Of a stretch of 64,000 nt of DNA, positions 32,263-43,261 are shown in pieces. A program made the translations under genes and the position numbers. Under the pieces are notes generated by a model, which searched no databases, was not told the DNA's origin, and saw nothing but the letters and a program-made list of their open reading frames with translations. The stretch is from Nymphalis io (taxonomy: Eukaryota > Arthropoda > Insecta > Lepidoptera > Nymphalidae). How positions within the stretch are numbered: the stretch's first letter is position 1; each line of letters starts with the position of its first letter. The stretch is from NCBI RefSeq assembly GCF_905147045.1, contig NC_065894.1:2765501-2829500 (forward strand). The letters are read 5' to 3'.

Positions 32263-32440
32263 GTAATATTATAAACGCGAAAGAGGTGTTGGTTTGTCCG
32301 TGATTCACGCAGCAATGGGGAAACGGTTCGACGTGATTTTTACGGTCACGTGACTTTACGACGGGAGGAGATTGCTTAGACTATTTTTACTTCAACAAAA
32401 AGAACAGGCCTAAAGACGAGGTTAAAAACCTAAAAATAGG
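32263..32440 (+). repeat. Helitron-like or related dispersed repeat fragment
   Basis: AATATTATAAACGCGAAAGA, GTTGGTTTGTCCGTGATTCACG, AACGGTTCGACGTGATTTTTA and a later CTAAAGACGAGG resemble widespread non-autonomous lepidopteran repeats. The terminal CTAGT is not present, so the class is inferred. Confidence 0.4.
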
Positions 32441-32671
32441 TTAACGATTATAATATTGTGTATAAGAAAATAGCAAATACACATGTACGCGTAATAAGCC
32501 ATTTCGTTTTTCTTAGGAATAATATTTGGAATGTTATATTCTTATTTTTTTAAACAATTCTTGTTTTCTTTGGTGTGTGTTTACATATGTGTGTAAAAAT
32601 TAAGACGTTTCAAATATAAATACAAATATTTAATAGACGATTGAAATGAAGCTTACGCCTACGTGACTCGG

Positions 32672-32720
32672 CCTATTTTTTCAGGTTCCCTCACGAATGT
32701 TTTCAGTACGTGTTCTATTA
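32672..32720 (-). repeat. SINE family B scrap
   Basis: CAGGTTCCCTCACGAATGTTT and TCAGTACGTGTTCTATTAC match the GGTTTCCTCACGATGTTTTCC region only. Confidence 0.3.
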
Positions 32721-32965
32721 CATTTATCGAAGACTTAATATATTACGGTCTTAAGGACCTTGATAATCGTTTTTATAACGTTTATATTTTTAACGAAAAT
32801 GTAATTCATTAGATTCTAAATCTTTTCAGAAGTTCAATATCTAACAATATATATATAGCATAATAGTTCATTTATTGATGAAAAACTCGAAAACGCTACC
32901 TAAAAATATATTATATTTCGTTTTCAGCGTAACGCGTTTGCTTTTACCCAAACATATATAAGATC

Positions 32966-33237
32966 TTTTTTTATGTAATAGCTAGACGGCCGGCAAAGGA
33001 GACACCTGATGGTAAGTGGTTACCACTAACCATAATTTAAGAAATGTTAACCATGCCTTACATCGCTAATGCGTCACCAACCTTGGAAAGTAAAATGTTA
33101 TATTCCTTGTCCTGTAGTTACACTGGCTCACCCTTCAAACCGGAATGCAACAATACTGAGTACTGCTGTTTAGCGGCAGCATATCTGATGTGTGGGTCAC
33201 ACCTACTCAGATGCGCTTGCACACAACCGTACCACCT
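32966..33237 (+). mobile_element. SINE-like family A, long copy
   Basis: T run, AGACACCTGATGGTAAGTGG, GCGTCACCAACCTTGGAAAG, TTACACTGGCTCACCCTTC, AAACCGGAATGCAACAATAC, TGATGTGTGGGTCACACC and ACAACCGTACCACC. The CCCATAGACATTGGC block is largely deleted. Confidence 0.83.
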
Positions 33238-33239
33238 GG

Positions 33240-33735
33240 TATTTCATTTATTAACTGTCTTAATGAACTAAAAATAATAATAATTTAAACGAGTTTCTTG
33301 GATAGAGTTAAAGAATGAGGGGATGCAGCAGGACCCGTAACAACAAAATTTCTCTTTCTCTCGTCTAACTTATGTTAAACAAAGGCTACCGAATTTTAAA
33401 TTTATACGTATTATGATTTAGGATCTGCGTTGATAGTTAGTCAGTTATAATTCACACGAAGATTTCATTTATGAATGAAAACATTTGGAATTATGAGGTC
33501 TCCAAAATTAAATAAGGATACTGTATTAAGCCAGCTCCGGTGAAATTTTTAATATCGAAATCAAATTTATAGAATTTAATTTCGACTGTAATTAATCTTA
33601 CTCAGTGTTTGTTATTAAACAGTGGAAACGATTGATGTGATAAGTAACTTAATATTGTATTTTGTTTATTTAAGAACCAGTTCAATTTTACTTAAACGAG
33701 AATTATTATTTTAACGACAAAATCATAATCATTTA
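33240..33735. other. AT-rich unique DNA
   Basis: No gene or element recognised. Confidence 0.45.
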
Positions 33736-34027
33736 CTGGTGATAGGGCTTTGTGCAAGCTCGTCTGGGTAGGTACCACCCACTCATCAGATATTCTACCG
33801 CAAAAAAGCAGTACTTGGTATTGTTGTGTTCCGGTTTGAAGGGTGAGTGAGCCAGTGTAATTACAGGCACAGGGACATAACATCTTAGTTCCCAAGGTTG
33901 GTGGCGCTTTGGCTATGTAAGCGATGGTTAACATTTCTTACAATGCCAATGTCTATGGGCGTTGGTGACCACTTACCATCAGGTGGCCCATATGCTCGTC
34001 CGCCTTCCTATTCTATAAAAAAAAAAC
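33736..34027 (-). mobile_element. SINE-like family A, best full-length copy
   Basis: Complete block order: CTGGTGATAGGGCTTTGTGC, AGCTCGTCTGGGTAGGTACC, GTACTTGGTATTGTTGTGTTCC, AGGGTGAGTGAGCCAGTGTAA, CCCAAGGTTGGTGGCGC, ATGTAAGCGATGGTTAAC, the hairpin CCACTTACCATCAGGTGG (33969-33986), GCTCGTCCGCCTTCC and a 10-base A run at the end. This is the consensus-like copy for the family in this window. In this orientation the presumed RNA reads along the + strand. Confidence 0.9.
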
Positions 34028-34029
34028 GT

Positions 34030-36440
34030 AATTAGTTTATACACATTATAATCTATAGACGATTCCAATGGAAAAAGAAACATTTAAATAAATAATTTTG
34101 ACCTTGCACTGACATGACATTTTAGTTTAACTAGTGAGCAGGAAATTACTAATTGATAAAATAAGGAATGATACATTTAATTGTTTTGTATAAAAGTTAT
34201 ATATTTCGAAATTTTGTTAATATTGGAATTTTAATAAAAAATAAATCGTTACTTTGTTATATATACTAATAACACTCTTTATCGTTCATTTGTTTATGTT
34301 ACTGTTTCTGTAAATATTTCAAATTACATATTATGTGCACATTAATAAATAATTATGTATTTAAAAATATCAAAATCGTGATAAAACTAAATAATATATA
34401 TTTTTTTAATCATCGAAGTTCATTCGTTTTCCATTCGTTTAATGAACGTCCTTGGTTGGGATTTTAACAATTAGTAATATTCATTCTTGGTTCATTGAAA
34501 AATGGGTTTTTGGAAATTGTTATGGGAACTTTGGAAGTGAAATTAAATAGTTACGGAATATCGATGTATTATAAAATGTGAATATATAATTCAAGAAATA
34601 TTTGTAGTACATAATATGGCGGAGTTATAGTTATAGAGATTTAAGAGTTGTTTATTGTTTGCTAGAATATAAATACTAAATGAGGAGACGTTTTCTTTGT
34701 AGTGCCTGTCTAAAAAAAGCTACTAAATCAATGTACTTAAAACTTATAAGTGTAGCGCGAGATGCAGGCTGATGGAGTGTGTAGGTTAATGCTTGGATTG
34801 GAACGTCAATTCTTATCCATGATTTTATTCTGACATATGTTGTACTTATTTTCTCTTGTGTGCCGCGGTGACGTGTATATTTTGAGCATTTTAAAATCAG
34901 CTAGTGTACCGAACAATTATCGTTCTATCCCACAATACTATCACCTATCCCTTGGCTCCTGAGCTCCCAAGAATTATCTTTACGAGTAAGAACCCGAATT
35001 TCAAGGTAATCTTTATATTCATCTTAATACAGTCCACTTATCCACTAAGCTACTTGTACTCGAAAAGTATGTAATATTTTTTATATGAAGCAGTTTCATG
35101 AGCTTTAAATTAAAACTATTAATCTAATAAGTGTGAATATGATGTCCTTGTAGCAGTAATAAAACTCAATACAAATTACATTCTAAAATTGCCTTTAAAA
35201 ATTTATATAGCAAAAAAAACAGTGGTAAAATAAAATGCAATTTTTTAAGTAGGCGTTCATTTATATTTATGAATAAAAATATGTTCATGTGTGTGTTTAT
35301 ATGTTCATTTGTTTTTTTTTTCGAAATACATTAAGCACGAGCTTGTGATCCTATATTTTTTATTTTACAGTTTTCTATCGGATGGACAATTCAGCACTTT
35401 TCTTAAGAATGTGTCTGTTTCGAGTTTCACTCAAATCCAATATGCTTCGAGTATTTGATCGGAAATCTAAATTGTAATGTGTGGTCACGGTGATTCAATC
35501 TTTACATGCGATTGTGTTTGCAGTGAGAACGTTCAGAATACACACTCATGCATTATTCTCTCGATTTGTTGTATAACATTTAGATACACGCCTTTAATAT
35601 ATAATATACCATATATACATTATATATTTATATGAAGCGATCGCAAGGCAATATGTATATATAATATCGGGTGAGAGGTTATGACGCTGTATATCGTTGT
35701 TGATACGTCAACCATGTATCGTGCAGGTGACTTGGATATAAAATCACACTTACCTATATTGTGAAAAAACAAAACGATATTTTTTTTTAAGAAAACAATT
35801 ATAAATTAATTTTATAAAAGTCTTAGTTTAGTTGAGGTGTAGCTTAGGATATGGCTGCCAATCCGGAAGCCACAGTTTCGCAACTTCTATCAGCCCCAAA
35901 AAAAGTAACTATAGCTTTCGAATAATATTTTCCATAAATAGTGTTTCTTATATATGGGTATGATAAAATTATAAAAACCTGGAATTTGGCAATATAACAC
36001 GAAGAAAAACGGTGAGGCATGTAATAAATGTTTTGTATGCGTTTAAAATTTAATAGGACTTATGAATTTCAATATGTAACCTTATATGTCAAGACAATAT
36101 TTCCATAACTCTTATATCACATTTGTATGAACTATAAAAATACGCGAATATTTATTAAATCTAGTTACCCCACATCTCTCACTCCCACTTTTCTTATCCA
36201 GTCCGTTGATACTGTTGTGAAGCGTCCCACGATAAGTTCCACGTAAATTATGTGATATTTTAAATTCATACTTATTTTTAGCACGAGTACTTATACTTTT
36301 TGTTATTTTTGATAATGATAAATTATCTGCTGTCCAAATTTGACTACGGCGGTTATTTTCAATGACTTATTCAACTGCACCGATTATAGGGCAATAGAGT
36401 TTGCGCAAATATGAGTAAAATATAACAATGGATGGCAAAT
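34030..36440. other. Unique AT-rich DNA
   Basis: No gene or repeat recognised over 2.4 kb. A segment near 35560-35720 is dense in TATATA words with an AGCGATCGC palindrome. At 36441-36479 TTAGAGAAAGATC is directly repeated with a 26-base period. Confidence 0.45.
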
Positions 36441-36548
36441 TTAGAGAAAGATCTAGAGGAATCTGATTAGAGAAAGATCAGGTGCTAGCCCGACTGCTTT
36501 ACATTCTTTGCCACAACTAATCATTGCCAACTTTCATACTTTGGGCTG

Positions 36549-36800
36549 CTACTAATAAGCAAGCCCGTCTGGGTAGGTACCACCCACTGATCATAATATT
36601 TTCTTCTGCAAAATAGCAGTACTTGGTATTGCTGTGTTCCGGTTTGAAAACAAAGGACATAATATCTTAGTTTGCAAGGTTGGTGGCTCGTCCGCCTATC
36701 TATTCTATAAAACAAATAAATAAAAAATATATCCTGACAGATGATTATTTTGTGTTGGGGTGGTGACCACTTACGATAAAGCAACCCATGGGGGCCAATT
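36549..36800 (-). repeat. SINE-like family A, two rearranged fragments
   Basis: 36553-36715 has AAGCCCGTCTGGGTAGGTACC, CAGTACTTGGTATTGCTGTG, TTCCGGTTTGAAAACAAAGG, GCAAGGTTGGTGG and then jumps directly to CTCGTCCGCCTATC and an A-rich end. A second scrap at 36757-36795 holds GGGGTGGTGACCACTTACG. The missing part of the first copy resembles what the second retains. Confidence 0.75.
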
Positions 36801-36804
36801 AAAA

Positions 36805-37830
36805 AGAAGGAAAGACCGAGGGTGTGAAACTAGGACCTAATTAACCTTGCACTTTTAGGCCTTGATGTAGGACTTACCTGTCCTGCAGGCAAAACTGTGT
36901 ACATTTTCTGTGATAATTAATTTTATTATCATTTGACACGATACCGACCAAAGTAGTAGTTGCCTCATTTTAAGCCGTGGCCATTTTAATAGCTGTGTAA
37001 GTGTATTTTTTATTAAGTACCATCCATCCAACCGCCAACCATTTTTATAGTGGTTGGACACACGTTGCAAACCATCAGAAATGTTCCCAGGAGAACGTAA
37101 AAACATTTTTCGAAGCTTAACAATATTATATAAATAAATCCTTTAATTGTTAGTCAAACAATTTCTTTGACATTTTCTCATACTTTTTAATTTTAATATT
37201 TAAATATTAGCTTTTAAGACTTTTTAATTTTAAAAATAGTTTTTGATAAATAACATAACATCATTTATTATCTAATTCTGGCATTTAGCTTGAATACGAT
37301 TTAATATAACATCAGTTTTTTTGTTATTGAAAACAAGGATAAGGTATTGTTTTGTTTAAGTTTACTTCGATTGTATTTTGCATTTGGATGTTAAAGTCTG
37401 TTGTACCAAAACGAGTTACGTACTGGCTGACGAATTCGTTTGTAGGAAACACAAAACTGAGAATGAATGAAATATGTTTGACAAGTCACGTGATCAAAGA
37501 TTGACAACAGACAATAGAAACCGCTTTGACCCGAGTCGAATTTGTCCAAGCTCGTTGACTTTGTGTGTTTGTGTGATTTTTTAAGTAAATAAAAAAAGCT
37601 TTCATCTCATATTATCAGTTGATAAAATTGTATGATTCAATATTCAATGAACTTTGACATTAAAATTTACTCATTAAAACTGTAATAGAGTTGGAATTGC
37701 AGATCCAGCTTCCCGGATACATATCTGACGAGTTTGTATTTCATTTAAACTTTGATTGTAATAACTTTTAATACGAAAATGTTGCATTAATATTGTATTT
37801 TATATAATTCAGTTTTAATACCATTGATGA
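36805..37830. other. AT-rich unique DNA
   Basis: No element recognised. An 83-codon open frame at 36855-37106 on the minus strand has no recognisable motif. Confidence 0.4.
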
Positions 37831-37833
37831 CCC

Positions 37834-37860
37834 AACAGTATTCCATCATGGAATACTGTT
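37834..37860. repeat. 12-bp perfect inverted repeat, 3-bp loop
   Basis: AACAGTATTCCA and TGGAATACTGTT face each other around TCA. Confidence 0.9.
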
Positions 37861-38149
37861 AATAAAATGTAACACAAAAAAACACACCAAAAAATACTAT
37901 AAATAAAATAAAAAATAATTTCACCGGTTCGTTTTCAGATTTGTGATTACGTTATTTATAATTTACTTTTGACTAAAAGTGTAATAGAATACGTGTAGTT
38001 TTTAATATTTGTAAATGTAAAATTAATTTGTACCAAAATTTAATTATAAATTTATATAAATAAATAAAATTGAAATGTTTCTCTAATTTAAAAATAACTT
38101 CTTCTTTTTAAGTTAATATGGCTATTTGTGAGATACCAAAACCAAACGT

Positions 38150-38487
38150 CATTTTTTTATTTTTGTCTGTCTGCCTGTCTGTATCATGCCAAAGATATCG
38201 TTGTCCTAGCAAATGGATATGCACCTAATATAGTAAAACACTTCACCTAATATAGTATATAAGGATGCATTACATAAATTAAGTATATGAGTTTTTCTTT
38301 AACTATATAATAATAATCGCTCTAATATCATAACGTATTAATAAAAGGATGTATGGTGTGAATATTTGTTACTTCTTCACGCTTTATCACAGCTAAAATA
38401 TGTCGTAATTGACATAATTCGGCCTTTTTATCCCGGTTGACTGATTATCGATTATGACGCGGGCAAAGCCGCGGGCGATATGCTAGT
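38150..38487 (+). mobile_element. Helitron-like non-autonomous element (3' end clear, 5' end unsure)
   Basis: The 3' end has a GC-rich hairpin-forming GACGCGGGCAAAGCCGCGGG followed closely by CTAG and T (38483-38487), the terminal signature of lepidopteran Helitrons. A TTTTTGTCTGTCTGCCTGTC stretch near 38160 fits the internal sequence of such elements. The start is not defined and no rolling-circle replicase ORF is present. Confidence 0.5.
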
Positions 38488-38489
38488 AA

Positions 38490-39090
38490 TAACTATATTA
38501 TTTAAAAAAATATTTGTAATGGTCATGGCTTTTAATTGTGATTTTAACAGTCACACTCCAAATGTCCTATTAAGAGCTTCACGTGCCAGTAATAATTAGC
38601 TTTTCACCCTTCACGCCGGAACACTATTATATTACACCGTGCCCTTCTAAAGTTAAATACAGGATGTTGTCCCAAGTCATACTCGAGCGAGAATTAAATA
38701 GGGGTAAAATAGCTCATGATCAACAAGGCTAAAAGTTAATCATAACTATACCAAAAATGTGTTTGAAGAATACATTAGAATCAGTATCTAGTCCAATTCA
38801 ATCTGTAAAGTTTTAGATCTAATAAAATATCTAAAAAATGAAGAGATTTTATCTTGATTTTCCGGTACAATATTGTTACCCCATGGCTAATTGTATCAAA
38901 AAACGCTTTGATGTATCTTTGATAATTCTATAAGTGATACTGGAATTTTGTCAACTTTTACAAGTGAATGTCAACAAGGGTTCCGATCTTAGCAAGCACT
39001 TATAATATTTCAAGTGCGTAATCCGTGTTCGTACTTCTGTAATCAAAACTACTGTTTATAATTACTCATTTTAGATATGAAACAACTATT
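38490..39090. other. Unique DNA
   Basis: No gene or element recognised. Confidence 0.45.
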
Positions 39091-39119
39091 GGTGTGCTTC
39101 GGGGGGTAAGACTGTGTTG

Positions 39120-39262
39120 TATGCCGTGACGCTTTCTTATGTCATTAGGCCCCCTCTTCGCCGCCGCTCTATACTCCTTTGTGTGTGTGTGTTTTTTGTG
39201 TGTGTGTATTTTTTGTGTGTTTGTTTTTTGTGTGTGCGTGGCGCGTATACTATATTATTTAA
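39120..39262. repeat. Low-copy dispersed repeat, copy 2, with GT microsatellite
   Basis: Homologous to 768-850: CTCTTCGCCGCCGCTCTATACTCC, then GTG repeats interrupted by TTTTTT, then GCGTGGCGCGTATACTATA. The GT array (39180-39238) is expanded compared with the other copy, which has only TTGTGTGCGAGG there. Confidence 0.55.
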
Positions 39263-39529
39263 TTCCTTCAATTCAATGAGAAGAAAAATATATAATTATT
39301 TATTAAGGAAACTCTTTGTTTTATATATTTTATTCTACTTTTGTTAATAAGTTTTCTTAAAATATTATAAATTATATCATAAACCACCAATTTGGATGTT
39401 CCACATCTCGTCATCATATTCGACAAGGTGTCTCGTGGCGGACACTTTTTTAATTATTAATAGTACATTTTACCAGAAACCATTTACGGTAGTTAGAGTC
39501 AAAGTCATAATATAATAAATGATTTAAAA

Positions 39530-39600
39530 TTAATCATTCATTTAAATTTCGTCGAAATCAGTTCAGCGGCTTCTTTCGCGTTAACAATATAAATCCATAA
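39530..39600 (+). repeat. Degraded dispersed repeat scrap
   Basis: AAATTTCGTCGAAATCAGTTC followed by AGCGGCTTCTTTCGCGTTAAC resembles the common lepidopteran phrase for TE 3' regions. Class uncertain. Confidence 0.35.
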
Positions 39601-39694
39601 TTATAGTAACGTTGTAAAAATAATCGTCCATATTGGAGTCAACAATATTTTTAATAAACATGAATATTATTATTATATTTCATTTTATTATTAA

Positions 39695-39893
39695 ACTGAG
39701 CTGAGATTGGCCAGTTGTTACAAGAAGATCGCGAGTTCCCCAGATGAGTACATATCGTGTTCGGCGGTGAAAGTGAGGATCGTGAGGAAACCTACATGTG
39801 TCGGATAAAAATGCAACACATGTAAATGTACACATCCCGCACTGTAGCATCGGTGGAATAAGTTTCACACGTTCTCAAGAAGAGAATAACTTA
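39695..39893 (+). repeat. SINE family B, diverged with internal deletions
   Basis: GAGCTGAGATTGGCCAGTTG (head), TCGTGTTCGGCGGTGAAAGTG, AGGATCGTGAGGAAACC, CACATCCCGCACTGTAGCAT and GGTGGAATAAGTTTC are in order. Box B is not preserved. Confidence 0.65.
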
Positions 39894-40216
39894 ATACACA
39901 AAATATTTATAATCGAAGTACTGTATTTACTTTTTGATTGACTTACTTTTTATATTAGAAATTGGTGGTTAGAGACAATATTCATGGCAAACGTCAATAA
40001 ATACTATTTTTTTTATATTATAAACGGGTTAAAACAGCTTCGCAAATACGTAGATGAACCAACAATGTATTTAGAAACTAGGTAAAAAAACTTTACAACT
40101 CAATAAATATTAAACACATATAATTTCATATAATTATAAAACCATTATAGCCATTACACGCTTATGTCCCATCAACGCTCAAGCACTTCTACGGTCTGTT
40201 CGTTCTCAAACAAAGT

Positions 40217-40251
40217 TCAGTCGTAGCGAAAGCCCCGTAGCGGCTGGTCGT
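40217..40251 (+). promoter_or_regulatory. Core promoter candidate: Inr plus DPE
   Basis: TCAGTC at 40217-40222 matches the arthropod initiator with A(+1) at 40219. GGTCGT at 40246-40251 matches the downstream promoter element RGWYVT at exactly +28 to +33. No TATA box at -30. The surrounding 100 bases are GC- and CpG-richer than the flanks and carry no repeat. TATA-less Inr/DPE promoters are typical of regulated insect genes. This rests on short motifs, so it is a candidate only. Confidence 0.4.
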
Positions 40252-40301
40252 GTTTCGTGCACGTGGAAACTACGTTGTGTTACGTTTTGTGTTCGTTACG
40301 G
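40219..40301 (+). other. Possible non-coding first exon
   Basis: If transcription starts at 40219, the GC-richer leader ends at CGTTACGG, followed by GTATAG (40302-40307), a possible splice donor, after which the sequence turns AT-rich. It contains no ATG that opens a useful frame. No downstream exon can be assigned with confidence. Confidence 0.25.
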
Positions 40302-40309
40302 GTATAGTA

Positions 40310-41725
40310 TTTTTAAATTTTTAATATGTTGTGTTGTATTGTGTTAATTGTTACGAATTTCACGCCAATCAGCTATTAAATTATCTGTTGTATTTAAGGT
40401 TTTTTTTTAATGTCAGTGTTACTCGTATATTATTTAAATTGTTCCAATTTAAATAAAGAATAAAATAATTATAATACATGAATAATTGTTGTAATTATTT
40501 AATAATAATTAAATAATTACTAATTTATAAATAAAAATAAACCCATTAAATTCATACATTTTATAATTCTTAAAATAAATGAACTGTTTGAACTTAATTA
40601 TTTAAGAGTTAATTACTATCATAAACTTCTTAATATCAGATTTTATTAGATTAAGAAGTTTGTTTAGCTCTTAAATATCCCCTGGGTAATTAGAGTTCCC
40701 TAATAAAAATGTTTCAGTATAAAAAAAAAATTAAATGAGCGAAATTTACGAAGTTAGGCTATGAAATAGCTTTTGTTTAGATAGTTAAAAATTACGCCTC
40801 TCAAGGATATTACTAGAAAAGTTTTTATAGTTTGCTTCGATAAATAAAAATTGCGGATAAAATTGATATAAAACTTCTTAACGGGTCTTTTAAAAGGAGT
40901 TTTATACTAAGGAGATTTTATGTTATTTCGGTACTATTTGAGACCGCGTAACAAATGTTATTTGTGAACCTAGTTTGGAAGTGTTTTTACGTCTATCCGT
41001 TTAAAAAATAGGTGCTAAAAACTTAGTAACATTTTATTATTTTTATATATATTATCTTGGATTTACCTTCAAATTATTTTAATTGTAACTGTTTTTTGAC
41101 AATGCTACAAACATTGTTGTTACAACTATGAATACATTATTAGTAATAATATAAATAGAAATAATAAAATAATAATATACAAGGCAATAAAATACTACCT
41201 TATGAAAAAAATACTTCAGAAATACGTCGTATAATTACACGTCTAATTGTCAGAAAGCCTATTATTATTGCTGTATCTATTATTAAAATTCCTTTGCTAT
41301 ATTTTTCGTTAAACAATTCAACCTGATAATAAAGCGGTACTAAATTACTCAACTTGAATATAGTTGTTAAAAAAAAAACGACGAACTTTCAACATGCTTA
41401 TTTCGATGGCCAGTATTTTTTTTTAAATAAAATAATAAGGTTTTTATCGGAGATCAATATATATTTGAATATTTGATATATTTTTAATCATCAAAAGGAG
41501 TTTGTGTTGTTTATATATGTAATGATGAACTCGTTTATTTGAAGTTATTATGTTATTTGTTTGCGTCTTTGTTGTTTGATAATATATTGTAATGTATTAT
41601 TATTCTTATAAATAATTTAACAATACATATTATCGTTAATGTTTATAATTAGTTTATATAAAGTTGTATTGTTTTCCTAACGAAAAGAAAGAGACGGGAG
41701 ATTGGACGACATAATTGAGTTTTAC
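40310..41725. other. AT-rich low-complexity and unique DNA
   Basis: 40490-40560 is a nearly pure A/T tract with overlapping inverted repeats. AAACTTCTTAAT and ATTAAGAAGTTT form a 12-bp inverted repeat (40623-40634, 40650-40661). No gene recognised; it could be intron of the promoter candidate. Confidence 0.45.
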
Positions 41726-41727
41726 TT

Positions 41728-41980
41728 AGTGGTAGGGCTTCGACCCAGTGGGTACCACTCACTCATCACTTATTCTTCCACTAAATAGTTCTACTTCATA
41801 TTCTTGTGTTCTTTGAAGGGTGAGTGAGCCAGTGTAATTACAGGCACAAATAGGTACAATTTGTTTGTAACCAAGATTGGTGGCTTATTGGCTATCTAAG
41901 GAATGGTTAATAACTTTAACAGTGCCAACGTAGACAGTGGTGACCATTTACCATCAGGTCGCTCAAACATAAGTTGCCTA
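41728..41980 (-). repeat. SINE-like family A, long diverged copy
   Basis: AGTGGTAGGGCTTCGACCCAG, GTACCACTCACTCATCAC, AAGGGTGAGTGAGCCAGTGTA, AACCAAGATTGGTGGC, ATTTACCATCAGGTCGCTC. Opposite in orientation to the neighbour at 42056-42179. Confidence 0.8.
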
Positions 41981-42055
41981 AATAATATATTATATAAAAC
42001 ATTGTTTTCAAAATATATGAACACGTTTATTTATTGAATTCCAATATCCTTTATT

Positions 42056-42179
42056 AATTACACTGGCTCACTCACCCTATAAGCCGGAACACGCCAAGTA
42101 CTGCTGTTTTGCGGTAGAATAGCTGAAGAGTGGGTGGTACCTACCCAGACGAGCTTGCACAAAGCCCTACCACCAGTAA
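42056..42179 (+). repeat. SINE-like family A, half copy
   Basis: TAATTACACTGGCTCACTCACC, AAGCCGGAACACGCC, AAGTACTGCTGTTTTGCGG, GAGTGGGTGGTACCTACCC and CAAAGCCCTACCACCAG. It is the half with the CTACCACC end. Together with the inverted copy 76 bases upstream it forms a long imperfect inverted repeat. Confidence 0.85.
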
Positions 42180-42960
42180 AATATAGTACCACCACCAGAG
42201 TGATATATTATGTATGATATTAATTAATCGTATATATGAGTATAATCTGTAGGCTCTTATGTTATATAAAACTAAAGCTATTATAAAGTAAGATAAAGGT
42301 TAATGTATAGGATTATAAGTTTCTACTAGAATTCCTTTTTTAATAAAAAAACAAAACTTTTATGTTTTTGTTATTGCTATTATTAAAATAATGTATATCT
42401 TACTTGAAAGCCAAAATATAATAACTACATGCTTTTATATCATCTATATAATCTTGGCTTGAGTAATATGCCTTATTTATTTTTAACAAACGAATTATTT
42501 ATTTGTTTTTTTAAAAAGGAGATTTTTTTGTTGTTAAAAAGAGATAAATATATTTTTTCAATTCTCCCTTATAAGCAAAGATTTTATCGTACGTTATACA
42601 TATTTAACGTACCCAGCTAAAATTTCAACGTAGGCACGAAGCTTGTGTAAAAATGTTATATTTCAAACGAAGAAGACATTGAAAATTTTACTTTGATTAA
42701 AATTTCTTTAAGTGGAATAAAGTTCAAAGTGGATAGTTCGTTTTACTCTGAATTTTTATATTGATTCTTAAGAAATCTGCTTGAATATTAAGTAAGAAAA
42801 ACTACAAGAGTAAAAACTATGTTATATTTTTTTTAGTTTTATCGTGTTAAATAACTTGATACAATATATATTTATTTTATTTTTATATTTTAAATGTAGT
42901 TTTTATAAACAGGTGATCTGCATTGCTATTCTGTAAGAAATCACCTCATAGCTCAGTTCA
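42180..42960. other. AT-rich unique DNA
   Basis: No gene or element recognised. Confidence 0.45.
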
Positions 42961-42973
42961 TGTAAGTGTATGA

Positions 42974-43234
42974 GTGCCGGTTGGCGTGGTTGGTAGATAC
43001 TTGCCTTTCACGCCGAAGGTTGTGGGTTCGATTCCCACCTAGGACAGACATTTGTGTGCATGAACATGTCCGTTTGTCCCGAGTTTGGGTGTAATTATCT
43101 ATAGAAGTATGTATTTATAAATGAAAAGTGGTATATCTAGTATATCAGTTGTCTGGTGTCCATAGTACAAGCTCTGCTTAGTTTGGAATCAGATGACCGT
43201 GTGTGAATAATGTCCCAGGATATTATATTATTAT
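42974..43234 (+). mobile_element. SINE family D, tRNA-derived, full-length-looking
   Basis: Starts GCCGGTTGGCGTGGTTGG, with box-A-like TGGCGTGGTTGG (42982-42993) and an exact box B GGTTCGATTCC (43025-43035). The tRNA-unrelated body contains TGTGTGCATGAACATGTCC, GTATATCAGTTGTCTGG and AGTACAAGCTCTGCTTAG. It ends GTCCCAGGATATTATATTATT. It is single-copy in this window and differs from families B and C. Low apparent damage to the boxes suggests a fairly recent insertion. Confidence 0.82.
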
Positions 43235-43261
43235 GACGAGAAATGTTAAATGGTAGTTATG

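Noticed and set aside
39178..39240. CRISPR-like regularity in the GT-rich tract
   Set aside because: It is a simple interrupted GT microsatellite in eukaryotic DNA, without spacers or repeats of CRISPR size.
42974..43050. Possible genuine tRNA gene
   Set aside because: Boxes A and B are present, but the sequence does not fold into a full cloverleaf with a paired acceptor stem and runs into a SINE body.
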